A stretch of DNA of 64,000 nucleotides from JAXMCI01 sp046349435. Lineage in GTDB: Bacteria; Pseudomonadota; Alphaproteobacteria; Dongiales; Dongiaceae. The notes beneath the pieces were generated by a model. It saw nothing but the letters and a program-made list of their open reading frames with translations, had not been told where the DNA came from and made no database searches. The position numbers and the translations under genes are program-made. Each line of letters begins with the position of its first letter. The stretch's first letter is position 1. The stretch covers positions 32,851-96,850 of the forward strand of contig JAXMCI010000027.1 in the NCBI GenBank assembly GCA_046349435.1, read 5' to 3'. Positions 26,731 to 34,920 of the stretch are shown here, one piece after another.

Positions 26731-27719
26731 TCAGGCTTGACCGGAATAACACCGGTCTGTCCGGCTTCTGTCGACTCGCACTGCGTGCAGCACCGAGGGC
26801 CGACGGGGCACCGGCTTGCGCCGGTGATAGGGACGGCGGTGGATCGAACGTCGCTCGCCGTCTCGCCAAGCCGTCTTCAGGCTTTCGGCGAAGCGATTGA
26901 GATCGACTTCGCTGCGTAGGGTCGGCGGCTTCGTGCCGCGGTGGTCGACCCGCTCCCCGAGTTCAGCCTGCGCCGCGCGGATCTCGACCAGGAGCAAGAC
27001 TGGATCGGCCTTGGCGTAGAGCCGCCTCAGCCCCTGCTTGATCTGTTCGCTGACGGCGGCGTGCGCCAGCACACGGGCGACCGGCGGCTCCGGCGGGTGA
27101 TAGCGCTTCCGAACACGCCCGCCGATCCGCCTCTTCTCCTTCAGCTTGAACGACGGCTGGAACAGGTTCCCGTGGAGCCGTGCCGCGGCGTAGAGACGAG
27201 CCAGGCAGCGCGCGGCCGAGAGCCCGTCCATGCGGCCATATCCCACCAAGCGCCGCACCACCGCGCCGTTCTTCTGCTCGACCCAGGCTTGGTCGTTCTT
27301 GTGATAGGCCCGGGACCGCGTGACCTCGAGGCCACGCTGCCGGCACCAATCTACTACGGGCTCGTTCATGAACAAGCCGTCGTTGTCGAAGTCCACGCCG
27401 CAGAGCGGGAACGGGAACGGGAACAGGCCGGTCGCTCGCTCCAGGGCTTCGATCACCATCGCGCCGCTGCGGGTGACGATCCCATGGTCAAGCTGGCCGC
27501 CGTGCCTGCCTGAGAAAACCGGCCAAACCCCGCCGGAGAGCGCCGAGACGCCGCGCTCCTACACCACCACAGGGGACACGATCGCTTCCGGTGAGAGCCG
27601 GTCACCGCCACGAACTCGTCGAGGATCGCCGATCGCTCGATCCTCCGGCTCCGTCGGTACCGCTCGCCAACCGCCATGACCAGCTCGGCACTCGTCGACA
27701 TGCTGACCCGCCTCGCCAT
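26731..27719 (-). pseudogene. Degraded integrase-type (DDE) transposase
   Basis: Two fragments of one transposase on the minus strand. The N-terminal piece (27719 to about 27580) reads SAELVMAVGERYRRSRR and AILDEFVAVTGSHRK, the start typical of this group. The C-terminal piece (27459 to 26731) holds the last part of the catalytic core: CGVDFDNDGLFMNEP, RSRAYHKNDQAWVEQKNG and FFxPSFKL-like LFQPSFKLKEKRRIGG. Frames differ, and about 200 residues between them, including the first catalytic aspartate, are missing. The C terminus is also short, stopping soon after RRPYHRRKPVPRRPS. Not functional; it marks the left side of the mobile island. Confidence 0.8.
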
Positions 27720-28039
27720 GCCCCACCCCGAAGCCGCCGCCTCGACAGCAGCTTCGTGGATTGCCCGCCAACATCAGGCGGTAACATTTTCGATGAGGCA
27801 ATGCGGGGTCAGTTTTCCATGTCGCCTGACACCGGGCTTGCCGCTGTCCGCGCATGGGATCAATATCAGCCCAAAGAACCCGGTCATCCGGTGGGTGTCG
27901 GTTGCACGTGTTTTCGCCGTTTCGATGCGGATCGGCGACGCGCAGGGCAGACGTCGCGGAGCTATGGCGGATGGGCATGCAATAACACGGCCCGCGTTTT
28001 GGGAGAGCCCGCAGGCAGATAATGGATAGGGGGATTAAT
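27720..28039. other. Intergenic region, possible IS end and promoter
   Basis: No gene is supported in this 320-bp stretch. It is clearly less GC-rich than the chromosome around it. The string GGGGTCAGTTTTCC at 27805-27818 resembles the repeated ends of IS21-like elements, but no second copy was found. The last 20 bases hold the ribosome binding site of the following gene (AGGGGGA, about 7 bases before ATG 28040). No convincing promoter could be picked. Confidence 0.4.
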
Positions 28040-31000
28040 ATGGCGCGGTTTGGGAGAATCCTTGCCGTTCTCTGCGCATTGACTGCGGCATCCTTAATTT
28101 GCATTGCAATCGCGGTGCCCGCTTTCTCTCAGGATCAGCGGATCGTCGAGATCGCGAAAGGCGTTTTGGTCGTCGTTCCACCGGACTGGGAGATTGCCAA
28201 TCAATCGCGCGATTCCCTGGAGCTCTACTTGCGCAGCGCGGTCAAGCCCGGACCCGAACGGGACGGCGGCGATACCAATCCGAAGCCGGAGTACATTCCG
28301 CCGCCTGATGCAGGAACGCTGATAACGGTCGAGCACCGCAGGGACCATCGCGATGCTCTCAAACGACTTGCCGAAATTTCAGTCGAATTTCCCGAGCGCG
28401 CAAAGACGCTCGTGATTTCCGGCTGGCCGGCAATCGAGCGCACCTACAGCGACTACATGCCTCAACCCGGAGAAAGTGAAGGACCCGCGGGCAAACTCAC
28501 GGCGGTCTTTTCCACCACCGCCATTGCAGTCGACACGCTGCTCGTCCGGCTCAACACGATGTTCGGGCCGGGCGCCGACCAAAAGTCCGTCGCAGCGGCG
28601 GCGAACATCGTCCGGAACCTGAAGCTCCCCGCGGGCAATGGCGATGCCGCAGCAGCCGAGCTTCCGCTGATCGAACAGCTAGCGCCCAAGGCCGTTGCGC
28701 CCTCGAACGCGCCGAAGGGCGATCATACTGAGCTTCGTCCGAACAAGGCGGCGCCGGGCGTTCCGATCACGGTCCAGACCGGCGTCGGCGAACTGGAGGT
28801 CGCAACCAACGACGGGCAGCATGTCGTCGTGGCCGCAAACAGCGGTTTTTCGTTCTCGGACAATTCCGGCGGCTCCTACACGTTTGGCGGCGGGACGCCC
28901 TGCAACCAGACCCGCTGCGATGGCGATCCGTCGCTGGCCGTGGGCGCCAGCGGGGCAATCTACTACGCGTGGATCGGCGGCCCCACAAACACGCAGTTAG
29001 GTGACGGTGTTTCACGCTCCACCGACAACGGGCACACGTTCCCGTTCCAGTCGTTGGCAGTCGCGTGCCCCGGCACCACGGCCTGTAGCGTCGCCGACCA
29101 GGAGCATATCGCCGCGGACCGGTTCAATTCCGCGCCGAGCGGCAACGATCGTGTCTATGCGGTTTGGCGAAACTTTCTTGCCGCAGGCGGCCTCGGCTCG
29201 ATCCGGATTACCTGTTCGTCCGACAACGCGTCGACCTGGGCCGCCAGCGTCGCAATCGGGGCAGGCGATTTCCCGCGCGTCGCAGTGGGCCGCGACGGCT
29301 TCGTCTACGTCGCCTGGGCCAGCGGCGGCAACATGATGCTGCACAAATATAGCAGTTGCGATACCGGCCTCGTGGCGCAGCCCGGCTGGCCTCTCACGGT
29401 TGCGGCATTCGCGAACGTCGTTTGTCCCGCCGCCGGGTTAGACCGTTGCAACGGCCGGAACATCCTGTCGAGCCCGGTTGTCGTCGGCGACGACCTGCAA
29501 GCCGACCACATCTACTACACGTTCACGACATCGAGCGGCGCCGGAAACGAGAACGTCATGATCTTCGATTCGACCGATGGAGGGGCCACCTTCCCGCGTT
29601 CGGTCACTGCAAATTCTGGTGTCAGTGCACGGCGTTATCTATCCTGGGCATCCACCTACGGCGGCATGGCGGTGGTGTCCTGGTACGACCGCCGAAACGC
29701 GACCGCGGCGAACAACGATTTGGCGCGCTTTTTCATCGGCGGGGCGGCGGTTCGCGGGCCCAATCTCGTGGCTCTCACCGAGACTGATCTGTCGGGGGCC
29801 GACGACAATCAGTGTTCGCTCTGGCCGTGGCCGACGAATGCCACCACAGATTCCGAAAGCTGCTCGGTCCAGCCGCAACTCGCCGGGTATTGTGCGACCC
29901 CCACGACCACTTCGCCGCCTTCCGGCTATACGCCGTGCGACTTTACGTCGACGATTTGCCCGGCCGGCCAGATCTGCAAGTTCGATCGCGGCGCCCCAAA
30001 ATACGGTGATTACAACGGCAACGCGGCAGGGCTCGGTCGGATGTTCTCAGCATGGGCCTCGTCCGTGCCGCCGGCCGGCGCTGGCGGGACCGCTGGAACG
30101 CTGCGCGTGTATTCCTCGGCGGATCGTATTCCATCCGACTTCTACGTCCGCGACTGGAACGCAGGCGCCACCTTCGACAACGGCCAGCAGCCGTCTACCC
30201 AGAGCAACTTCTGGTCGACGAGCGGCGTGTGGAACCAGAGCACATCCACGGCGGTGGCCGCCGGGCCGAGCGGCTGGGTGGTGGGCGATCCGCCGGATCG
30301 TGGCGGCTCCAACTTTCTTTTTGCTACGATAAACCGCCGCGCTCCCGCCGCGTCGACCGCCCCATCGATCGGAGTCACGGCGAACTTCTTCTATGCGGAC
30401 TACGGCTTGGGCACGAACTTCAGTTCGCTCGGCAGCGAAAGCGTCACGTTCGGCGCAACCGACGTTGGCCTGACGACGCCGGGGCACATGTGGTCGGTCC
30501 CTGCGAGCGCGTCAGGCCATCTGTGTGTGGCGGTTCAACTAGCCGGGCCGGATGGCGACGTCTCGGCCTTCCCGTCGCTGTCCGGAAGTTCGCCGGGCAC
30601 AGGCGTCATGGCTGACAACAACATTGCACAGCGCAACCTGCTGGAGACGACCGGGACCGGGACCGGGGGCGCCGAGGTGATTGCCTTGGTGCGCAACTGG
30701 TTGCCGAAAGAGCGCGACATGCGCCTGCGCGTGGTTCCTCGGGGGTTAGAGCAATTGGAAGGCACGTTCGATCTCATCGATGTGCGTGGCGGCGAACCTG
30801 CCAAGCCGATGAAGATCACGCGGGAGACGGTGATCCACACAGGTGTGCTCAAGCCGGGGGAGGTGCGCTGGCTACGGTTCCGCGCCCCCAGTCTGAAAGG
30901 CCTGGAGAAACCTGTTTCCATCAGCGTGTACGACGATACCAAACCGCCCGGCAACGGCTTCACCATTCAACTGCAAGCCGACAAGACCGAACGCGTGATC

Positions 31001-31351
31001 GCAAACGACCTCTTCGGGTTCAGAAACGTGTTGCTGCGGATGGCCAATATCGAAGACAGCCCGGATGCCGCCAAGTTGGCCGAACGCGTATCGGATCTTT
31101 CGAAAAGACCTTCCAAGCCCGAGTACCTGGAGTTCCTGGACAAGAACGGCAAGGCGATCGATGCCATCGTCGAGGCGCATCTGGCCAAGATGAAGGGGAT
31201 GGATCCGTTCCAAATCCGTGCGGCGACCGAAGATCTTCGGCGCGCGCTGACCGCACGCGATATCGACCAGGTGACCACCGCGCAAACGGCCCTGACGGAG
31301 CGTTTGGACGCGCAGTTAACGTCGATCTTCTATCCCGGAGGGATGCAATAG
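28040..31351 (+). CDS. Large secreted protein with Asp-box (sialidase-fold) repeats
   Basis: A 1103-residue exported protein I cannot assign to a named family. A signal peptide (LAVLCALTAASLICIAIAVPAFS) is followed by an N-terminal domain of about 170 residues, a linker near residue 210, and a long beta-rich region. That region contains Asp-box-like motifs (SRSTDNGHTF, CSSDNASTWAA, DSTDGGATFP) typical of sialidase-like propellers, with paired cysteines. VYVAWASGG, VYAVWRNF and VVSWYDRR are repeat strands. The last 200 residues are mixed and end in a helical tail. ATG 28040 has a good AGGGGGA site; ATG 28022 would add six residues. Codon use and GC differ visibly from flanking genes, and IS remnants lie on both sides. 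Confidence 0.85.
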   Translation: MARFGRILAVLCALTAASLICIAIAVPAFSQDQRIVEIAKGVLVVVPPDWEIANQSRDSLELYLRSAVKPGPERDGGDTNPKPEYIPPPDAGTLITVEHRRDHRDALKRLAEISVEFPERAKTLVISGWPAIERTYSDYMPQPGESEGPAGKLTAVFSTTAIAVDTLLVRLNTMFGPGADQKSVAAAANIVRNLKLPAGNGDAAAAELPLIEQLAPKAVAPSNAPKGDHTELRPNKAAPGVPITVQTGVGELEVATNDGQHVVVAANSGFSFSDNSGGSYTFGGGTPCNQTRCDGDPSLAVGASGAIYYAWIGGPTNTQLGDGVSRSTDNGHTFPFQSLAVACPGTTACSVADQEHIAADRFNSAPSGNDRVYAVWRNFLAAGGLGSIRITCSSDNASTWAASVAIGAGDFPRVAVGRDGFVYVAWASGGNMMLHKYSSCDTGLVAQPGWPLTVAAFANVVCPAAGLDRCNGRNILSSPVVVGDDLQADHIYYTFTTSSGAGNENVMIFDSTDGGATFPRSVTANSGVSARRYLSWASTYGGMAVVSWYDRRNATAANNDLARFFIGGAAVRGPNLVALTETDLSGADDNQCSLWPWPTNATTDSESCSVQPQLAGYCATPTTTSPPSGYTPCDFTSTICPAGQICKFDRGAPKYGDYNGNAAGLGRMFSAWASSVPPAGAGGTAGTLRVYSSADRIPSDFYVRDWNAGATFDNGQQPSTQSNFWSTSGVWNQSTSTAVAAGPSGWVVGDPPDRGGSNFLFATINRRAPAASTAPSIGVTANFFYADYGLGTNFSSLGSESVTFGATDVGLTTPGHMWSVPASASGHLCVAVQLAGPDGDVSAFPSLSGSSPGTGVMADNNIAQRNLLETTGTGTGGAEVIALVRNWLPKERDMRLRVVPRGLEQLEGTFDLIDVRGGEPAKPMKITRETVIHTGVLKPGEVRWLRFRAPSLKGLEKPVSISVYDDTKPPGNGFTIQLQADKTERVIANDLFGFRNVLLRMANIEDSPDAAKLAERVSDLSKRPSKPEYLEFLDKNGKAIDAIVEAHLAKMKGMDPFQIRAATEDLRRALTARDIDQVTTAQTALTERLDAQLTSIFYPGGMQ

Positions 31352-31552
31352 CCGGTGTGGGGCCAGGGCAGATGTCGGAATTTCTGCTGTCGCCGCCCTG
31401 GTGCTACCACTACGGAGACTCCTAACTCGGCGGAGCCAAGGGAGACCTATATCATCCGATGAGGAGCAACGTCTTGCAAATGGAATGGCTGACCTGCTCC
31501 GCAGAGCAGATCATATTCCCGAGGTCGTGTCCCCCTGAGTGGTGTGGGAGCT

Positions 31553-31614
31553 GTGGGTAAGTAGCCCGCCGCAGCGACCGCCACGAGTCAGGCGGCGGCG
31601 GGCTACTTATCCAC
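31553..31614. repeat. 62-bp palindrome, MITE-like
   Basis: Arms of 20 bp (31553-31572 and 31595-31614) are inverted with a single mismatch; the core of each is AAGTAGCCCGCCGC. The 22-base loop is unrelated. The right arm ends 2 bases from the truncated IS256 fragment. The outer GTGGGTAA resembles the inner part of the terminal repeat of the nearby IS50-like element, so this may be the paired ends of an internally deleted relative. Confidence 0.6.
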
Positions 31615-31616
31615 CT

Positions 31617-31695
31617 CATGCCCATGGCTTGGGCGAGATCGTCGACCGAGCGGGTTGACACCCCCCTGCACGTAGGCCTCCTGAATCGTATTCAT
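31617..31695 (-). pseudogene. IS256-family transposase fragment
   Basis: About 26 codons on the minus strand read NTIQEAYVQGVSTRSVDDLAQAMGM. This is the conserved segment of IS256/Mutator transposases that normally continues SGISKSQVSRL. Here it breaks off at the edge of the 62-bp palindrome. On the other side it is cut near the insertion point of the IS50-like element. Only this short relic is left. Confidence 0.7.
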
Positions 31696-31704
31696 CCGGC
31701 GAAG
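31696..31704 (+). repeat. Left 9-bp target-site duplication
   Basis: CCGGCGAAG directly abuts the left terminal repeat of the IS50-like element and is repeated exactly at 33238-33246. Confidence 0.85.
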
Positions 31705-33237
31705 CTTTCAATTACCCACATTTAGGGCGTGGGGTGGTCCGCACGCCCCCACGGCTTGCGTCTGAGGAATCGGCCGTGATTCCTTGTCTGGCACCGAATC
31801 GCGAGGGCGGTGCCGATGGACGAGGAGAGTGGCGCGTGGTTCGATCGCGAGCTTGCGGGCTGCAGCTTGGCGGACGAGCGCCTGAACAAGCGGCTGCGCA
31901 AGCTGCTGGAGCAGATGGACGGCGCCATGGGGGCGAGCATTCCTCTGGCTTGCCAGGACTGGGCCAACACGAAGGCAGCCTACCGCTTCTTCTCGAACGA
32001 GCGGATCAGCGAGGCGGAGATCCTCGCCGGGCATTTCCAATCGACGCTCGACCGCTTCGCCGCTGCCGAGGGGCCGGTTCTGGTGCTCCAGGACACGACA
32101 GAGTTCTCCTATCAAAGGGCGCACCCCGATCGCATCGGGATCACCTACCGGGTCAACAGCGGCAAGGACAAAGCTGGCCGGGATCGGATGCACACGGTCT
32201 GCGGACTGCTGATGCACTCGAGCCTTGCTGTAACGACCGACGGGTTGCCATTGGGCTTGGCCGCCGTCAAATTCTGGACGAGGCAGAAGTTCAAGGGGAC
32301 TGCCGCGCTGAAGAAGAAGATCAATCCGACGCGGGTCCCGATCGAGCAGAAGGAGAGCTTTCGCTGGCTGGAGAACCTTCGCCAATCCACGGCGCTGTTC
32401 GGCGATCCCGCGCGGTGTGTTCACGTCGGCGATCGCGAGAGTGACATCTATGAACTCTTCGCCACGGCGCAGGAGCTCGGCACGCACTTCCTGGTCCGAA
32501 GCTGCGTCGATCGTCTGGCCGGGGACGGGACCCATACGATCGCCGACGAGATGAACGAGGTCGCTGTCGGTGGGCGGCATCGCGTCGAGGTGCGCGACAG
32601 CAAGGGTCGGATCGGCACCGCCGCCCTCGAAATCCGGTATCGCCGCATCCGCGTTCTGCCGCCGATCGGAAAGCAACGGCGGTATCCAGCGCTCACTCTT
32701 ACCGTGCTCCACGCTCAAGAGAGCGAGGAGCCGACGGACCGCCCCAGGATCGACTGGAAGCTGATCACTGACCTCCCGGTCGAGTCCCATGACGACGCTG
32801 TCGAAAAGCTCCGCTGGTATGCGCTGCGCTGGAAGATCGAGGTGTTCCACAAGATCCTGAAATCCGGCTGCCGAGCCGAAGAGGCCCGGCTCCGCGCCGC
32901 CGAGCGCCTGGTCAAGCTCCTCTCGGTCTTCTGCATCCTGTCCTGGCGGGTGTTCTGGATGACCATGATCAACCGGTCGGTCGCGAACCCCGCGCCCAGT
33001 CTTGCCCTGACGAATGTCGAGACCGCGTTGCTCGACCGCTTGGTCCCCGACAAGGAGAATGAGCGCTCCAGCAAAACGCTATCGGTGTACCTCACCAAGA
33101 TAGCTCGCCTCGGCGGCTATCTCGCCCGGACCCGCGATCCACCGCCCGGCAACACGGTCATGTGGCGAGGGCTCTCTCGGCTGACCGACATCAAGTTGGG
33201 CGCTGCGCTCGGGGCCGGGCTTGTGGGTAACTGAAAG
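31705..33237 (+). mobile_element. Complete IS50/Tn5-like insertion sequence (IS4 superfamily)
   Basis: A 1533-bp element with 16-bp terminal inverted repeats (left CTTTCAATTACCCACA, right end the inverse of CTTTCAGTTACCCACA; one mismatch). Perfect 9-bp direct repeats of CCGGCGAAG flank it. One full-length transposase gene fills it, and its stop codon lies within the right repeat. Length and 9-bp duplication match what is known for IS50. The exact duplication implies a recent, unrearranged insertion. Confidence 0.92.
31816..33234 (+). CDS. Tn5/IS50-type transposase
   Basis: A 472-residue DDE transposase, close to the 476 residues of Tn5 transposase. The N-terminal DNA-binding part holds SIPLACQDWANTKAAYRFFSNERIS. 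The first catalytic Asp is in VLVLQDTTEFSYQ, the second in CVHVGDRESDIYELF, and the glutamate in the YREK-type signature YALRWKIEVFHKILKSGC. The C-terminal dimerisation helix region follows. No frameshift or stop is present, so it should be active. ATG 31816 is preferred; GTG 31810 is also possible. An intact copy inside an IS256 relic shows successive insertions. Confidence 0.95.
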   Translation: MDEESGAWFDRELAGCSLADERLNKRLRKLLEQMDGAMGASIPLACQDWANTKAAYRFFSNERISEAEILAGHFQSTLDRFAAAEGPVLVLQDTTEFSYQRAHPDRIGITYRVNSGKDKAGRDRMHTVCGLLMHSSLAVTTDGLPLGLAAVKFWTRQKFKGTAALKKKINPTRVPIEQKESFRWLENLRQSTALFGDPARCVHVGDRESDIYELFATAQELGTHFLVRSCVDRLAGDGTHTIADEMNEVAVGGRHRVEVRDSKGRIGTAALEIRYRRIRVLPPIGKQRRYPALTLTVLHAQESEEPTDRPRIDWKLITDLPVESHDDAVEKLRWYALRWKIEVFHKILKSGCRAEEARLRAAERLVKLLSVFCILSWRVFWMTMINRSVANPAPSLALTNVETALLDRLVPDKENERSSKTLSVYLTKIARLGGYLARTRDPPPGNTVMWRGLSRLTDIKLGAALGAGLVGN

Positions 33238-33246
33238 CCGGCGAAG
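33238..33246 (+). repeat. Right 9-bp target-site duplication
   Basis: Exact copy of CCGGCGAAG immediately after the right terminal repeat of the IS50-like element, pairing with 31696-31704. Confidence 0.85.
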
Positions 33247-33465
33247 GCCACCTACCGTCCGATGGCCTGCATCTGGGAGACTGACGGCTTGGATCGGCTC
33301 TCGAGGGTGAGGTTGTGTCCACGACCGGGGTTACGGACACGAGTGGGTCGCACGGGCCAGCCGTCGCGCGGCGGCAGCCTTCCCGAGTCAAAGTGCCGCA
33401 GGCTCAGCCCGCCGTCTCCGGCCGCCAAGTGCGAAGCGGATGGCGCCAGTCGATCCCCTCAAGTG

Positions 33466-33774
33466 ACGGATGCGCTTCCCGCCGACCTTGCCGAAGCCCA
33501 CGCGCTGATCCTGACCAACAATGCCGCCGAGCGCGAGCTGCGCGCCGTCGCCCTCGGCCGCAAGAACTGGACCTTCTGCGGCTCCGACCGCGGCGGCGAG
33601 CGCGCCGCCGCCTTCTACACCCTGATCGCCACCGCCAAGCTCAACGGCATCGACCCCGAGGCCTGGCTCGCCGACGTCCTGCGACGCATCAACGACCACC
33701 CGGCATCCAGGCTGCACGAACTGCTACCCTGGAACTGGACCAAGCCCGGCGCCCACCAAGCCGCAGCCGCCTGA
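33466..33774 (+). pseudogene. IS66-family transposase (TnpC), C-terminal fragment
   Basis: The last hundred or so residues of an IS66 transposase: LTNNAAERELRAVALGRKNW, FCGSDRGGERAAAFYTLIATAKLNG and IDPEAWLADVLRRINDHPASRLHELLPWNW. These contain the final catalytic glutamate and the conserved C-terminal cap. The roughly 400 residues that should precede are absent. The open frame extends upstream to 33262 but that part is unrelated to IS66. It is a relic forming the right border of the mobile island. Confidence 0.85.
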
Positions 33775-33877
33775 AGCAGGACGACCGTCGGCACCCGGCG
33801 AGGGCGGTCAACCCCGTGGCCGTCGCCGGATGGATACGGCGGACACGACCTGACACCACCACAACTGGGCGGCCACA

Positions 33878-34777
33878 TCACAACGCGGCCAGGATCTCGG
33901 CGAACCCGGTGCGGCAGCGGAATCCCAGACGCTGCTCGGCCAGGCTGGGGTCGTAGACGCGGTCGATCGAGGCGAACATCGTCCAGCCCCGCCGGCGGTA
34001 GATCGCGGGATAGTCGGGAAAGTAGCGGGCTACCACAGACGGCGCGTCGGCGATCAGGGCCTCGCAATCCTCCGGCCGGAAGGGCGGCGGCGCCGAGACG
34101 ATGAAGGTGCCAAATCCCACCTCCGGCGCCCGCGCCAGCGCCGCGACATGAGCCTCGGCGGCGTCCTCGACGGTGAGCCGGCGGAACAGGAACTCGTTCG
34201 CCTTGGTGTTCTCGTCGGAGTGCGGGATGGCGTGCGCCATGTCGTCCGCCTCGGGGAAGAAGCGGCCGGTGCGCAGCACGACGGTGGGCAGGCCGTGCTC
34301 CTCCGCGGTCATGCGGCAGAGATGCTCGGCCGCCAGCTTGGTGACCCCGTAGATGTTGCGCGGCTCGAGCGGCTGCAGCGCCTCGGTGATCCAGGCCGCG
34401 CGGGCGGCGCCGCCGGCCCGGCCGGCGCGGGTCCGGCGGGTGATCGTCACCGAGGTCGTCGAGGTGAAGACGAAGCGGCCGACGCCGCGCGCCACCGCCG
34501 CCTCTAGCAGGTTCAGCGTGCCCTGGACGTTGACGTCGACGAAGGCGCCGGCCGGATGGCGGGCGATGTCCGGCTTGTGCAGCGCCCCGCCATGGATCAC
34601 CGCGTCGATGCCGTCCATGGCGCGCTCGACGAGCGGCCGGTCGGCGATCGAGCCGACGCGGTCAGTGAAGGGACCGGGCACGGGATCGAGCCCGACGATG
34701 TCGTGGCCGTCGCGGCGCAGGCGCGGCACGAGCGCCCGCGCGAGCCAGCCCGAGGAGCCGGTGAGGAGGATGCGCAT
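33878..34777 (-). CDS. NAD-dependent epimerase/dehydratase
   Basis: A 299-residue extended short-chain dehydrogenase. It starts MRILLTGSSGWLARALVPRL (NAD-binding T-G-x2-G-x2-A loop). Next are VNVQGTLNLLEAAVARGVGRFVFTST and the active-site tyrosine and lysine in NIYGVTKLAAEHL (Y-x3-K). Substrates of the family are nucleotide sugars or related compounds. Residues 118-130 are Arg/Gly/Ala-rich and look inserted. It is the first normal chromosomal gene right of the mobile island, and its own stop is about 100 bases from the IS66 relic. It is transcribed towards the island. Confidence 0.92.
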   Translation of the reverse strand: MRILLTGSSGWLARALVPRLRRDGHDIVGLDPVPGPFTDRVGSIADRPLVERAMDGIDAVIHGGALHKPDIARHPAGAFVDVNVQGTLNLLEAAVARGVGRFVFTSTTSVTITRRTRAGRAGGAARAAWITEALQPLEPRNIYGVTKLAAEHLCRMTAEEHGLPTVVLRTGRFFPEADDMAHAIPHSDENTKANEFLFRRLTVEDAAEAHVAALARAPEVGFGTFIVSAPPPFRPEDCEALIADAPSVVARYFPDYPAIYRRRGWTMFASIDRVYDPSLAEQRLGFRCRTGFAEILAAL

Positions 34778-34840
34778 GGCAACCGCTTAGGCCAGGTGCC
34801 GGAGGTCGGCAAGGGCGGGTCGCGCCCGGCTGAAACGGAA

Positions 34841-34872
34841 CGGCGCGGCGCGAGGGGGATCGCGCCGCGCCG
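34841..34872 (-). terminator. 12-bp hairpin, probable terminator of the fasciclin gene
   Basis: Perfect inverted arms CGGCGCGGCGCG and CGCGCCGCGCCG with an 8-base loop. On the minus strand the stem is followed by TTCCGTTTC, a weak pyrimidine run, as expected for a GC-rich terminator about 50 bases after the fasciclin stop. Confidence 0.6.
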
Positions 34873-34887
34873 GACTGCGGGAAACCT

Positions 34888-34913
34888 CGGGCCGGCGCCG
34901 CGGCGCCGGCCCG
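34888..34913. repeat. 26-bp perfect palindrome
   Basis: The sequence is its own complement over 26 bases (half-site CGGGCCGGCGCCG, no spacer), just downstream of the fasciclin stop and 15 bases from the terminator hairpin. It could be a second stem of a tandem terminator. Confidence 0.5.
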
Positions 34914-34920
34914 CATCGCG

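Larger units (their letters stand above)
31352..31704. other. Gene-free stretch of nested IS debris
   Basis: Contains, in order: a loose inverted repeat just after the secreted-protein stop (CCAGGGC ... GCCCTGG), a small perfect hairpin CTGCTC-CGCA-GAGCAG, the string GTGTCCCCCTGAGTGGTGTG (31528-31547), which looks like an insertion-sequence end, the 62-bp palindrome, and an IS256 transposase fragment. No intact gene is supported. Confidence 0.5.

Noticed and set aside
27559..28104. Small open frames on both strands between the degraded transposase and the secreted protein.
   Set aside because: No start context, no motifs, and they overlap IS-derived sequence and the signal-peptide region of the real gene.
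31605..31614. DnaA-box-like TTATCCACC, suggesting an origin.
   Set aside because: One near match within a palindrome arm, with no cluster of boxes, no AT-rich unwinding stretch and no dnaA/dnaN context.
33262..33465. Extension of the IS66 fragment upstream to the first ATG.
   Set aside because: The reading frame is open but the sequence bears no resemblance to IS66 transposase; it is probably unrelated island DNA.
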